Source: Haemophilus_A paraphrohaemolyticus_A
GTDB taxonomy: Bacteria; Pseudomonadota; Gammaproteobacteria; Enterobacterales; Pasteurellaceae
Assembly: GCF_003253115.1 (NCBI RefSeq)
Contig: NZ_QEQF01000008.1
Span: forward strand, 1 to 64,000
DNA length: 64,000 nucleotides
Reading direction: 5' to 3'
Part shown: in pieces, positions 25,938 through 37,100 of the stretch
Position numbering within the stretch: the stretch's first letter is position 1
How the letters are laid out: each line of letters opens with the position of its first letter
The notes under the pieces: model-generated
Database searches by the model: none
What the model was told of the DNA's origin: nothing
The model's input: the letters and a program-made list of their open reading frames with translations, nothing else
Made by a program: the position numbers and the translations under genes

Positions 25938-27320
25938 ATTAAAAGACAGCATCTCAATCAGCGGTTCAAATTGAGCCACAGAACGCAAATCCAACCAAAA
26001 TTTTTTATCGGCAAAACGCCCGATAATCGGGGTTGGTAATTGTTTAAACCGTTGCTCTAATGCTAATAAATCGCTCTGTTTTTCACTCTCGATTGTAACA
26101 GCAACAGAGGGAAGTTTTTCCGTTGGCAAAGCCCCACTGCCAATCTGGGCAAGGCTTGGCTCAACTTGCAAAATATAGCGTGAATTTAACCGCTTGCCTA
26201 ATACTTCTTTGAGCTCTTCTGCTCGAATTTTCAGCAAATCAACCGATTGCGTGAGTAAATTCAAAGTCGGTAAAGTTTCAGACAATTTTTCAGGTAAAAG
26301 ATATTGGCGAAGGGTTGCCTCCAACGCAGATAAAATCACTTTATCGCAACGCAACACTCGCTTGAGCGGATGGGCTTGCAGCTCGTCAATCCACACTTTT
26401 TTACCCACAATAATGCCCGCTTGCGGCCCGCCTAAGAGCTTATCGCCCGAGAAGGAAACCAAATCCACGCCTGCCGCAACTTTCTGTTGCACCATCGGTT
26501 CGGCAGGTAAACCAAGCGATGCCATATCGGTCAGTGAACCGCTGCCCAAATCGCTTATTACTGGCAAGCCAAACTCTTTGCCAAGTGCGACTAATTCTTC
26601 CTCTAGCACGGAACTGGTAAAGCCTTCAATGTGGTAATTGCTGGTATGCACCTTCATCAAAAAAGCGGTGTTTTCATTGATTGCGTTACGATAATCCTTG
26701 AGATGCGTGCGGTTGGTTGTGCCCACTTCTACCAACTTGCAGCCCGCTTGCAACATAATATCAGGAATGCGAAACGCACCGCCAATTTCGACTAACTCGC
26801 CGCGAGAAACGATCACCTCTTTATCCTTCGCAAAAGTCGCCAACATCAACAATACCGCCGCCGCATTGTTATTCACCACGCAAGCCGCTTCTGCACCTGT
26901 GATCTTGGCAACTAGCTCAGAAATATAAAGATCACGATGCGATCTTCTACCTTCATCAATATCAAACTCCAACGCCACATTATTTTGCATCGCACAGGTT
27001 GCCGCTTGCATTGCCGCCTCTGACCATAATCCCCGCCCCAAATTAGTGTGCAACACCGTGCCCGTTAAGTTAAACACAGGGCGAAGTTGAACCTGTTGTA
27101 GCTGAGTAAGCTGCAGGGAAAGCTCGGCAAAAAGTGCAGTTTCATCAGCAAGGAAATCAGGTAATACTTGATGTTGCTGAATATGTTGGCGGGCACGTTC
27201 AACCAATTTACGAAGTTGTTCGACGACTGCTTGATGTCCAAATTGTTGAATAAAATCGACCGCTTGTGGTTGCTTTAAAAGCTTATCAACCGATGGAAGT
27301 TGACGAAATAACTGTTGCAT
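25890..27320 (-). CDS. selA: L-seryl-tRNA(Sec) selenium transferase
   Basis: PLP enzyme that converts seryl-tRNA(Sec) to selenocysteinyl-tRNA using selenophosphate. The 476-residue protein has the N-terminal tRNA-binding helices and a fold-type I core with the PLP lysine Lys294 in SFSGDKLLGGPQAG. E. coli SelA is 463 residues; the excess here is explained by the last 16 residues, NTPLFSKEGQGEIWKK, which are encoded by a REP-like intergenic repeat. selC lies just upstream on the opposite strand. Confidence 0.96.
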   Translation of the reverse strand: MQQLFRQLPSVDKLLKQPQAVDFIQQFGHQAVVEQLRKLVERARQHIQQHQVLPDFLADETALFAELSLQLTQLQQVQLRPVFNLTGTVLHTNLGRGLWSEAAMQAATCAMQNNVALEFDIDEGRRSHRDLYISELVAKITGAEAACVVNNNAAAVLLMLATFAKDKEVIVSRGELVEIGGAFRIPDIMLQAGCKLVEVGTTNRTHLKDYRNAINENTAFLMKVHTSNYHIEGFTSSVLEEELVALGKEFGLPVISDLGSGSLTDMASLGLPAEPMVQQKVAAGVDLVSFSGDKLLGGPQAGIIVGKKVWIDELQAHPLKRVLRCDKVILSALEATLRQYLLPEKLSETLPTLNLLTQSVDLLKIRAEELKEVLGKRLNSRYILQVEPSLAQIGSGALPTEKLPSVAVTIESEKQSDLLALEQRFKQLPTPIIGRFADKKFWLDLRSVAQFEPLIEMLSFNTPLFSKEGQGEIWKK

Positions 27321-27344
27321 AAGGAAAAATCCAAAATCTAAACG

Positions 27345-27373
27345 TTGGATAATTCTAATAAATAAAGTAGAAT
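27345..27373 (+). promoter_or_regulatory. selC promoter
   Basis: TTGGAT (27345-27350) and TAGAAT (27368-27373) are separated by 17 bp. Transcription would start about ten bases before the mature tRNA-Sec 5' end. It lies in the 70-bp gap between divergent selA and selC. Confidence 0.7.
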
Positions 27374-27390
27374 ATAGCTACTTTTAAAAC

Positions 27391-27485
27391 GGAAGGTGGT
27401 CATCTCCGGTGAGGTGGCAGGACTTCAAATCCTGTTGAGGACGCCAGCGTTCTCGGGTGGGTTCGACTCCCATGACCTTCCGCCA
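27391..27485 (+). tRNA. selC: tRNA-Sec (anticodon TCA)
   Basis: A 95-base tRNA with encoded CCA. It has an 8-bp acceptor stem (GGAAGGTG with the matching 3' side CATGACCTTCC region), a long variable arm, the T-loop GGTTCGACTCC, and anticodon TCA at 27425-27427 within GACTTCAAATC. The size and TCA anticodon identify tRNA-Sec. It adjoins divergent selA. Confidence 0.96.
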
Positions 27486-27520
27486 ACTTCTTTTCAAATC
27501 TCATTTCTAATCAAATTCAC

Positions 27521-27589
27521 TCGTAGGGACAGGGTTTATCCCTGTCCTTTATTTATAAGAAAAGGGAGGGGTAAACCCCTCCCCTACGA
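27521..27589. repeat. GTAGGG-type paired-hairpin element
   Basis: The outer arms TCGTAGGG and CCCTACGA enclose two hairpins: GGACAGGG-TTTAT-CCCTGTCC (27527-27547) and GGGAGGGG-TAAA-CCCCTCCC (27564-27583). It is 69 bp long and lies between selC and mioC. The first hairpin may double as the selC terminator. Confidence 0.65.
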
Positions 27590-27610
27590 ATATCATTCAA
27601 AGGAAAATTT

Positions 27611-28054
27611 ATGACCCAATCCATTTGCATTATCACAGGCAGTACCCTAGGCGGTGCGGAATATGTTGCCGATCATCTCGAAAGTTGTTTAACCGCTAAA
27701 GGTTTTGAGGTTAAGCTGTTTAACAACGCTGAGCTTTCCGATATTCAATCACAACAAACCTTGATTGTAGTTACCTCCACCCACGGCGCAGGTGAACTTC
27801 CAGACAACATCCGCCCTTTGTTTGAAGCACTCGAAAATCAACCGCTTGATCTTAGTCAGATGAAATTTGGTGTGGTGGGTTTAGGCAGTTCCGACTACGA
27901 CACCTTCTGCCACGCGGTGGATATTGTAGAAAATGCCTTAAAAGCCAAAGGTGCAGCGCAGGTGTGCGATTCTGAGCGTATTGATACCGTGACTAATTTT
28001 GAACACGATGAAACGGCGGAACGTTGGCTAGAAGGATTTTTAGAGAAACGATAA
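27611..28054 (+). CDS. mioC: MioC flavodoxin-like protein
   Basis: Short FMN-binding flavodoxin; in E. coli MioC supports biotin synthase activity. The 147-residue protein has the FMN phosphate loop TGSTLGGAEYVAD at residues 9-21, the STHGAGELPDN loop near 57, and VVGLGSSDYDTFC near 90. In E. coli mioC adjoins oriC, but here it sits between selC and the adhesin, and no DnaA-box cluster is seen beside it. Confidence 0.94.
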   Translation: MTQSICIITGSTLGGAEYVADHLESCLTAKGFEVKLFNNAELSDIQSQQTLIVVTSTHGAGELPDNIRPLFEALENQPLDLSQMKFGVVGLGSSDYDTFCHAVDIVENALKAKGAAQVCDSERIDTVTNFEHDETAERWLEGFLEKR

Positions 28055-28105
28055 GCGGTGAATTTTTGCAAGAATTTTATAAATAAGGAAAACACTGAAT
28101 AAAAC

Positions 28106-28137
28106 AAACCCCCAATCCTTTCGGAGAGGGGGTTTTT
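28106..28137. terminator. Bidirectional terminator between mioC and the adhesin gene
   Basis: AAACCCCC (28106-28113) and GGGGGTTT (28128-28135) form the stem, with T-rich sequence on both sides. It ends the convergent mioC and adhesin transcripts. Confidence 0.85.
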
Positions 28138-28179
28138 CATTTTGAGATATAGGTGGGCGTTAACCCACCATCACTTTAA

Positions 28180-31100
28180 TTACCATTGATAGCCTACACC
28201 TACAGAGCCACCAACATCGCCACGGGTATTCGCATTACCTTGAAGTTTCAAGATAAGTTTACCGTTGTCTGATGCTCTTGAGTAACCTACCGCCAATGCA
28301 GATTGACCTTTGTAAGTACCCGCAGATGCTGCCACCATTGATTTACCTGGAATGTAAACTTGTGGTAAGCCTGCTGCTGCGTTCGCACCTGCGATACCAG
28401 CACGTAAGTTTTTATTGTTACGGTTGATCTTATTATTTAAGTCACCTAAACGGTTACCTACGCCTTGAGCCACTGAGTACAACTGGCTACCGTTAATCGC
28501 ATCCGTTGAAGTTGCAGAGATTTCACCTGCTGCTACGTTTTGAATACGACGCTCATTACCTGCTGCACCAACAGAAACTACGCCATCAGCGGTTGCACCT
28601 TCAAAGCCGCCGTAAACCATATTGCCTACGATAGCTTGTTTCACAGTACCTTTCGAGCCTGCTGTTGTGCTTGTACCTTTAGTGCCATCTTGTTTGATGT
28701 TGTTTAAAGTACCTGTTGCAGAGCCATCACCCGCTGTTGCAGTTGATTTTGTACCTAAGATAACGGAGTTTTCAACTGTCTGAGTAACTTTATTACCAAG
28801 TACGAAGGTATCATTCGTCGCCACGGTATTATTGTTACCCACAGAATAGCTTCCTTGGCCGCTTACTGTGCTTGGGTCACCAAATGCACCAGAATTATTA
28901 CCTGTCACACGGTTACCTGTACCAATACTGATTGAATCATTACCCGTTACAACAGAATTAAAGCCAATTGCGACAGCATTTGTACCTTCAGCACTTGATT
29001 TAGAACCAATCGCTGTTGCAAATTTACCACTTGCACTTGAGTCAAAACTATTTGTTTGCTCTTGTTTAGGACGTTCAATTCCATCATTTGAATGGAAGAA
29101 CTTAATACCTTGCTCATTCATATTGTGGATTGCTTCAACAACAGAGTTAGTAATAATCTCTTTTTGACCTTGAACATTATAAGTCTTCAAGATTGGAGTA
29201 CCGTTCTCATCAACAATGACATTCTTATACTCTTTACCATCAACTGTAATGTTCTTCACATTTGGTACATTACCACGGCTTAATGCATAGACTTGTGCAC
29301 CATTTACGGCATCTGTGCTATTTGGTGAAATATCACCCGCAGCAACACCTGTAATCTTAGTTGGTGCTTTACCATCTGCACCACTTACATTGATGTTACC
29401 ACCATTGTTTGTGATCTTAGGTCCATTAGCATCTCCAAACTGTACGCTATTGAATTGAACATCGTCTTTGGTTGCATAGGTATATGCCACATTGCCATCT
29501 TTATCGACAGTTTGTGCCACTTCCATATTTTTACCAGATTCAAAGTTCACAGCCTTACCTGGATTGATTAGCGTATCTTTTGCGCCACCAGTTGCAGTGG
29601 TAGAGTTTGTTCTCCAACCTGAATTGTTGATAGCCTCAGCAACATTTTGTGCGGTTGCCACTTTGTTCAACGGAGCTGCCGCATCTTGGGCTACTTTAAG
29701 TGCATCTTGGGCAGCTTTTTTCGCTTCCGGGGTTGCATCCGCAGGCAAATCTTTTACTGCCTGTTCGGCTTTCTTCAGATCATCTGCCAGTTTCTTCGCT
29801 TCATCTGCAGTAACAGGGCCTTTTACCATACCAGGTTTGGTCGTGTCCGCAGTAATTTCACCCGCATCCACATCAAACTTCACATAAGTATCAGTCACTT
29901 TCTTGCCGAACTCATCAACACGCTCAACAGTCGCAACAGCTGCTTTTGTACCTTTACCATCAGCAAAACGAACATTGTCATTTGGATTGACTTTCTCAAG
30001 TTTATTTGCTGATAACGCTTTACTATCATCATTAAATGCTTCATTAGCTTTAGATGAATCAGCCAAACCAACATTCCAACCAGACTCTTGGATTGCTGTA
30101 GCGACAGCGTTACCACTTACAAATTTAGAACCTTCGTTGTTAACCTTATCTCCTTCAGCAAGAGTAATTTCTTTAGAAGTATCTGGCTTACCATCGGGAC
30201 CTTTCTTATAAAGTTTACCATCAGGACCTTTTACACCATCTATAACTGTGCCATCAGCTTTAGTAACCTTCACATCATTTGTTACTTTACCTTCAGCAAC
30301 AGAGATGGTGATTTCACGAACGCCCTTATCATTAGTTTTACCCGTTACAGAAATACCGTTTTCGCCTTTAAAGTCTACTTTATTTGCATTTTTCACAGTA
30401 TCTACATAACCATTTTCAGGCGCACCAACAATCCAGCCCATGTTCGCCAAATCGCCTACGGTTGCCGCTGAGTTCAAAATCTCAGGTGCAAGGTCAGATT
30501 TACCTGTAATTGGATTGTTACCAAGGTTCACTAAGTTTTGGTTGCCCGCTGTTGCTGGAGTATCTCCTTGTTTACCTGTTGATGTCGGCTGTGCTTTTGT
30601 ATCTAACACTGAACCCACACCTTTCAACTGCGTTGGTTTCGCGTTGTCGCCTTCACCAGATGTAAAATTCAATGCTGTTGTTGGCTGTGTAGAATTGCCA
30701 TCTTTACCAACATTGTTATTCGCTGGTGTTGCTGCTTCAGTTTTCATATTTACTGGAGCAACTTGGTTTTTCACCGTAGCTGGATCTACAGGCATTTCGC
30801 CATTTTTTGGCTTACCATTTTCAAGCTGTTCTGGTTTGTAGTAGTTATCGCCTACTTTCACCAACGGCTTGCCGTTGTTATCAACGTAAGTATTAGGATT
30901 ACCTACTTTAACTGTATTGAACTCAACTTCGTCTTTGGTTGCATAGGTAATCGAACCATCTTTCTCATGTTTCACAGACATATTTTTGCCTGCTTTCATA
31001 GTAATGGTATCGCCTGGGTTGATCATCTCACCGTTTGCTAAATCAGCCGCAGTTAAATTGTCTCCCTCAGTTTTATCCGCTTTCAGTGTAAAGCCAGATT

Positions 31101-34100
31101 TGTTAATCATATCCGCAACGTTTTGAGCAGTCGCCACTTTGTTCAATGGAGCTGCCGCATCTTGGGCTGCTTTAAGGGCATCTTGAGCTTTTTGTTTAGC
31201 ATCTTTTGTAGCTGATGGATCTTTCGCTAAATCATCTACTGCTTTTTGAGCATCTGCTAAGTTTTTCGCTAATTCTGCCGGGTTTTTTCCTGTTGTGTTA
31301 GGACCTTTTACCGCACCAGGTTTGGTTTCGTCCGCAGTAATTTCACCCGCATCCACATCAAACTTCACGGTGCTGGTCAGGTTGTCTGCTGTTTCAACAA
31401 CTGCTTTTGTGCCTTTGCCGTTGATGAAGTTCACGGTATCGTAAGGTTTCACAAAGTCACGAGCGTCGCCGTTGTTTTGTAAGTTCCAACCTGCATTCAA
31501 TACATCGCCTACAGTAGCCGCATTGTTAGGATTTACATAGTTAACAGCATTTTTATCTGTTGTATTTACAGGACCATGTTCAGTAGTTGGCGCTTTTGTA
31601 TCTTTTTTAGCTCCATCTAAGTTGCCTGCTACATTAGATAATATTGTTGGTGCTGTTGTACCCTCTGGACCATTGATTGATGTAATTACATTACCTTTTG
31701 GTATCTCTGTATCTCCCTTACCTTTTCCATCTGGCGTTGTGTGATATGTTACATTACCTTTTTCATCCTTCACTGGATACACTTTAGTACCATCTGCTGT
31801 TGTGTAATTTACAGGCACTTGTGCATTATTTGTAGATACTTGGTCATCTACTTTCACAGTAATCGTGCGAACACCATTCTCATCTGTTTTACCCGTTACT
31901 GAAGCTGTGCCTTCACCTACAAATTTCACCTCATTTGCATTACGTACTTGATCTGAGTAGTCATTACCTTTTGCAGATACTACCCAACCTAAGTTTTGTA
32001 AATCTCCTACAGTCGCTGCATTGTTAGGATTAGACTGACTAAAATCAATTAAACCTGCTTTACCAATATTATTTGGTACAGCTACTGGAGATGCATCTTT
32101 CTTAGGTTGACCATTAGGCTCAACTTGATCAGCTGGATACCATTTACCATCATTTCCTAATTTCTTGTCCTCTACTGGAGCAAACGTATTTGCACCGCTT
32201 GCAACATTTCCTAATTGTGTTGCATTGCCAGCTTTGTTTGCTTCTGCATTTGGATTTACTAAATTAGTTTTTACAGTATCTCCAGCTACTTCTGTTGGTT
32301 GCTCATTCAATGCTGTTCCATCTGCATTTTTAAACTGCTTAGTTTTTGGATCATATACTTTTCCAGCTAAATCGCTTTCTTTGTAATATTTTCCATCTGC
32401 TGCTTTAACTACTTTATCTCCAGCTTCATTTGTATATGCGATCGGTAAGTCTTTTACATCTATTTGTACATTACTTACTTTTCCTTCTGCATCCGTAGTC
32501 ACTACCGCTTTGGTATTGATTCCATCTACAAAATTCACTGTGTCGTAAGGTTTCACAAAGTCACGAGCATCGCCGTTGTTTTGCAAGTTCCAACCTGCAT
32601 TTAATACGTCACCTACAGTAGCCGCATTGTTAGGATTTACATAGTTAACAGCATTTTTATCTGTTGTATTTACAGGACCATGTTCAGTAGTTGGCGCTTT
32701 TGTATCTTTTTTAGCTCCATCTAAGTTGCCTGCTACATTAGATAATATTGTTGGTGCTGTTGTACCCTCTGGACCATTGATTGATGTAATTACATTACCT
32801 TTTGGTATCTCTGTATCTCCCTTACCTTTTCCATCTGGCGTTGTGTGATATGTTACATTACCTTTTTCATCCTTCACTGGATACACTTTAGTACCATCTG
32901 CTGTTGTGTAATTTACAGGCACTTGTGCATTATTTGTAGATACTTGGTCATCTACTTTCACAGTAATCGTGCGAACACCATTCTCATCTGTTTTACCCGT
33001 TACTGAAGCTGTGCCTTCACCTACAAATTTCACCTCATTTGCATTACGTACTTGATCTGAGTAGTCATTACCTTTTGCAGATACTACCCAACCTAAGTTT
33101 TGTAAATCTCCTACAGTCGCTGCATTGTTAGGATTAGACTGACTAAAATCAATTAAACCTGCTTTACCAATATTATTTGGTACAGCTACTGGAGATGCAT
33201 CTTTCTTAGGTTGACCATTAGGCTCAACTTGATCAGCTGGATACCATTTACCATCATTTCCTAATTTCTTGTCCTCTACTGGAGCAAACGTATTTGCACC
33301 GCTTGCAACATTTCCTAATTGTGTTGCATTGCCAGCTTTGTTTGCTTCTGCATTTGGATTTACTAAATTAGTTTTTACAGTATCTCCAGCTACTTCTGTT
33401 GGTTGCTCATTCAATGCTGTTCCATCTGCATTTTTAAACTGCTTAGTTTTTGGATCATATACTTTTCCAGCTAAATCGCTTTCTTTGTAATATTTTCCAT
33501 CTGCTGCTTTAACTACTTTATCTCCAGCTTCATTTGTATATGCGATCGGTAAGTCTTTTACATCTATTTGTACATTACTTACTTTTCCTTCTGCATCCGT
33601 AGTCACTACCGCTTTGGTATTGATTCCATCTACAAAATTCACCGTGTCGTAAGGTTTCACAAAGTCACGAGCTTCGCCGTTGTTTTGCAAATTCCAACCC
33701 GCATTCAACACGTCGGAAACAGTTGCCGCATTGTTGCCCGCAAATTTAGGATTGGCTTTACCATCTGCTGTTGTAGGATTCAACAACTCAGCTGCTTCAG
33801 CTGCCGTCATCGGCGCAGACTTGTTGTTTTTGTCAGCTTTTGGCGTTGTGCTGTTCGGGTCAAATGCCTGTTTGGTTGTATCGTTTACCGTCGGCAGGTT
33901 GCTACCGATGTTTGACAAGTGCATAGGGTTGTTTGCAGTGTTATCGCCATTGTTCATGGAGGCAATTACGTCTTCTTTAGGCACTTCTGTAGCTGTCGGT
34001 TTACCATTTTCATCAGTTTTATAGAATTTATCGCCAACTTTAACCAGCTTGTCACCAGCCTTATTGGTATAAACCACCGGAGTTTGTGCCGCTTCAACAG

Positions 34101-37100
34101 TAATAGTACGAATACCATCTTTGGTTTCGCCTGTTACTGTAATGCCATTTTTACCCACAAAGTCTACTTGGTTGGCATTTTTCACCACATCGTTGTAGCC
34201 ATTGCCTTCTTTGGTTGATACCACCCAACCCATATTTTGCAGGTCGCCTACGGTTGCAGCAGCGTTTTTATTCACCGGTGCATCTTTTGGTCCCACTAAG
34301 TCAACCAGATTTGGTTTGTCTGCATCGGCTGTCGGCGTACCGTTTGTGTTGGTATCCACAGGTTTCACGTTCAGAGTAGAGCCCACACCTGTAATCTGGG
34401 TCGGTTTGCCGTCTGAAGAGACGTTCAACGCCGTTGTCGGAGTTTTGTCCGCTCCGTTGTTGCTTGCTGGGCTGGCAGCTTCGGTTGTGAAATTAACCGG
34501 TGCTTTACCGTTTTGGGTATCACCCACTTTGACAGAAGTAAATTCAACGTTGTCTTTGGTTGCATAGGTCACTTTACCATTAGCTTCCTGTTTCACGGTT
34601 AAGTTTTTACCTGCCACCATTTCAACGGCTTTGCCCGGGTTGATGACTTCATCGTCGCCGGATTCTTTCTTACCATCGGCAGTTGCGGAAGTTTTCAGCG
34701 TAAAGCCGGATGCGTTAATCATATCCGCAACGTTTTTAGCCGTAGCAACACCTTTGTTATCTAAAGCTTTGTTTAATTCTGTTTCGGCAGCTTTTACTTT
34801 ATTCTCAGCCTCTTTCTTCTGTTCATCTGACGCATCTTTAGGCAATTTAGCCAACTCGTCTTTTGCATCTTTTAATGCTTTTTGAAGCTCAGGATTAGTT
34901 GACGGCGCAATAACAGAGCCGTCTTTGCTTGAAACTAGTTCGGCAGTTTTTGTTTCCGGCACTTCCACATCAACGGTAATAGTGCGCACGCCGTTCTCGG
35001 TTTTACCCGATACTTTAGCTGCGTTTTTGCCGACGAATTTCACTTCGTCCGCATTTCTCACAACATCACTGTAGTCTTTGCCGTCTGCCCCAGTCGCTTT
35101 ATCTGATGAGACTTTCCAGCCCATGTTCGCCAAATCTCTAACAGTTGCAGCAGAGTTCAAAACATTAGGAGACAATGGTGTTTGACCGTGAGCCGTACCT
35201 AAGTTGACAACATTAGGCTGTGTTGTCGGAGCACTACCATCTGGCGTTGTTGCAACAGGGGTTGTATTCAATACGGAACCTACACCCGTAATCTGGGTCG
35301 GTTTGCCGTCTGAAGACACGTTCAATGCTGTTGTTGGCTGTTCTGGATTATTATTTGCAGTAATCACATCACCATTTTTTAACTCAACCGGTTTTTTACC
35401 ATTTGTGGTATCACCCACTTTTACAGTTGTGAACTCAACATTATCTTTTGTCGAGAATGTGAATTTACCGTCAGTTTGAGCAATCTTGATGTTTTTATCG
35501 GCTTCGAAGGTTACTGTATCGCCTGCTTTAACCGCTTGTTTTTTAACTGTACCGCCATTTTCGCCATCATTGGTTTTTGCAGCAGTTGCATTCCAAGCCG
35601 CGTTGTTCACAGCGTTTACAACCGTATCTACCGTTGCGATTTTACCAGCGTCATCAGTATTAACCGCTACGGTTCCAGCTTTATCTCCTGAGTCAACAGG
35701 ATTAATTGTACCAGTATTAACTTTTAAGCCGTTGTCATCGGTTGTAAGGGTGTTGTCGGCAGCTTTTACTTTAACGCCGTCATTTGTTACTTCTAAAGAC
35801 TTATCTGCTGCTTTTACCTTGATTTTATTGGTCGTAGCATCTTTTTCCAAACCATCGCCAAGGTTTGCACTGTATTTGATTGTGCTGGTTTTGCCGTCTG
35901 TATTTGTAGTAACAGATACACTTGTGCCGTCTCCGTCAACAAAATTAACGGTGTCATAAGCGGTAACAAAATCTTTTGCCGTACCTTTTTCTTGCAAGTT
36001 CCAGCCTGCATTCAATACATCGCCTACGGTTGCGGCGTTGCTGTTATTAAGTGTTGCTGGTTTAGTTGAATTGGTTGTCGGTGCATTTGTACCTGTTTTC
36101 GCACCGTCAAGGTTGCCGGCTACGTCGGTAATCGGATTACCGCCGTTGTCTAAACCGTTTTGAGTTAATGAAACGGGTTTCTTGCCTGCAGTTTTCGGAG
36201 TAATAGTTACGCCGTCGTTAGTCAGCTTGGTTGTCGGTGCATCTGTACCCGTACCGATAAACTCTGCGCTGGTCAGGTTGGTTAATACAGGGTTCAGGCT
36301 GTAGGCAAAATCGGCTTTTCTGATTTTCTTTTTAACTGTTTTGGTTTTATCAAAATCATCCGGAACATCAACTTCAGATACGGTTTCATCACGGTCTAAC
36401 TTCAAGTTGTTGCCGACTTGGAGTTGGACTTTGTCATCCGAACGGATTGCAGTTTCATAATCTTTTTTCGCTGAATCCGCATTTGCTTTTTTAGATGTAA
36501 ATACACCTGAAGATCCCGCTACTTCATTACCGCTTGTGTTAAAACCTGCTGCAATTTTTTTGGTGATAGAGTTCAACTGAGAACCATTGATAGCATCTGT
36601 AGAGTCTTCAGCTACACGACCGGCTGCCACGTTTTTCAATTGACGTTCTGCGCCAGAGCTACCGAAGGATACTACGTCGCCTTCAGAGGTATTGGTACCA
36701 CCCGCCCATTTAAATGTGTAAGCAATCTTGTCTTTGTCGTTATCGGAAACAATATTGCCGTCGCTGTCGTAGTTCACGCTTAATTGGCGCGTACCCACCA
36801 ACGCGGTTGTAGAGCCTGTACCGATTGCTACCGCATTTTGTTTAGTCGCATGTGCTCCGGTACCTAATGCCAGAGAACCGATAGCATCAGCCCGTGCACC
36901 CGCACCGATGGCCGTTGCCAAATTTCCTTTTGATAATGCATGAACACCCAAAGAAGTTGAAGCATGGCCGTTTTTATTTTTCGCATCGGCAAAGTCAAGG
37001 GTGGATACATCCATATCGAGGCCTGTTAGCTCCTTATATGCCTCAGCGATGGTTCCTGGAGTCGTTGTTGTTTCAGCAAAAGTATAATTACGGGTAACGT

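Noticed and set aside
27611..28054. mioC neighbourhood as oriC, as in E. coli
   Set aside because: The flanks carry selC, a repeat element and a terminator, with no DnaA-box cluster and no mnmG beside it.
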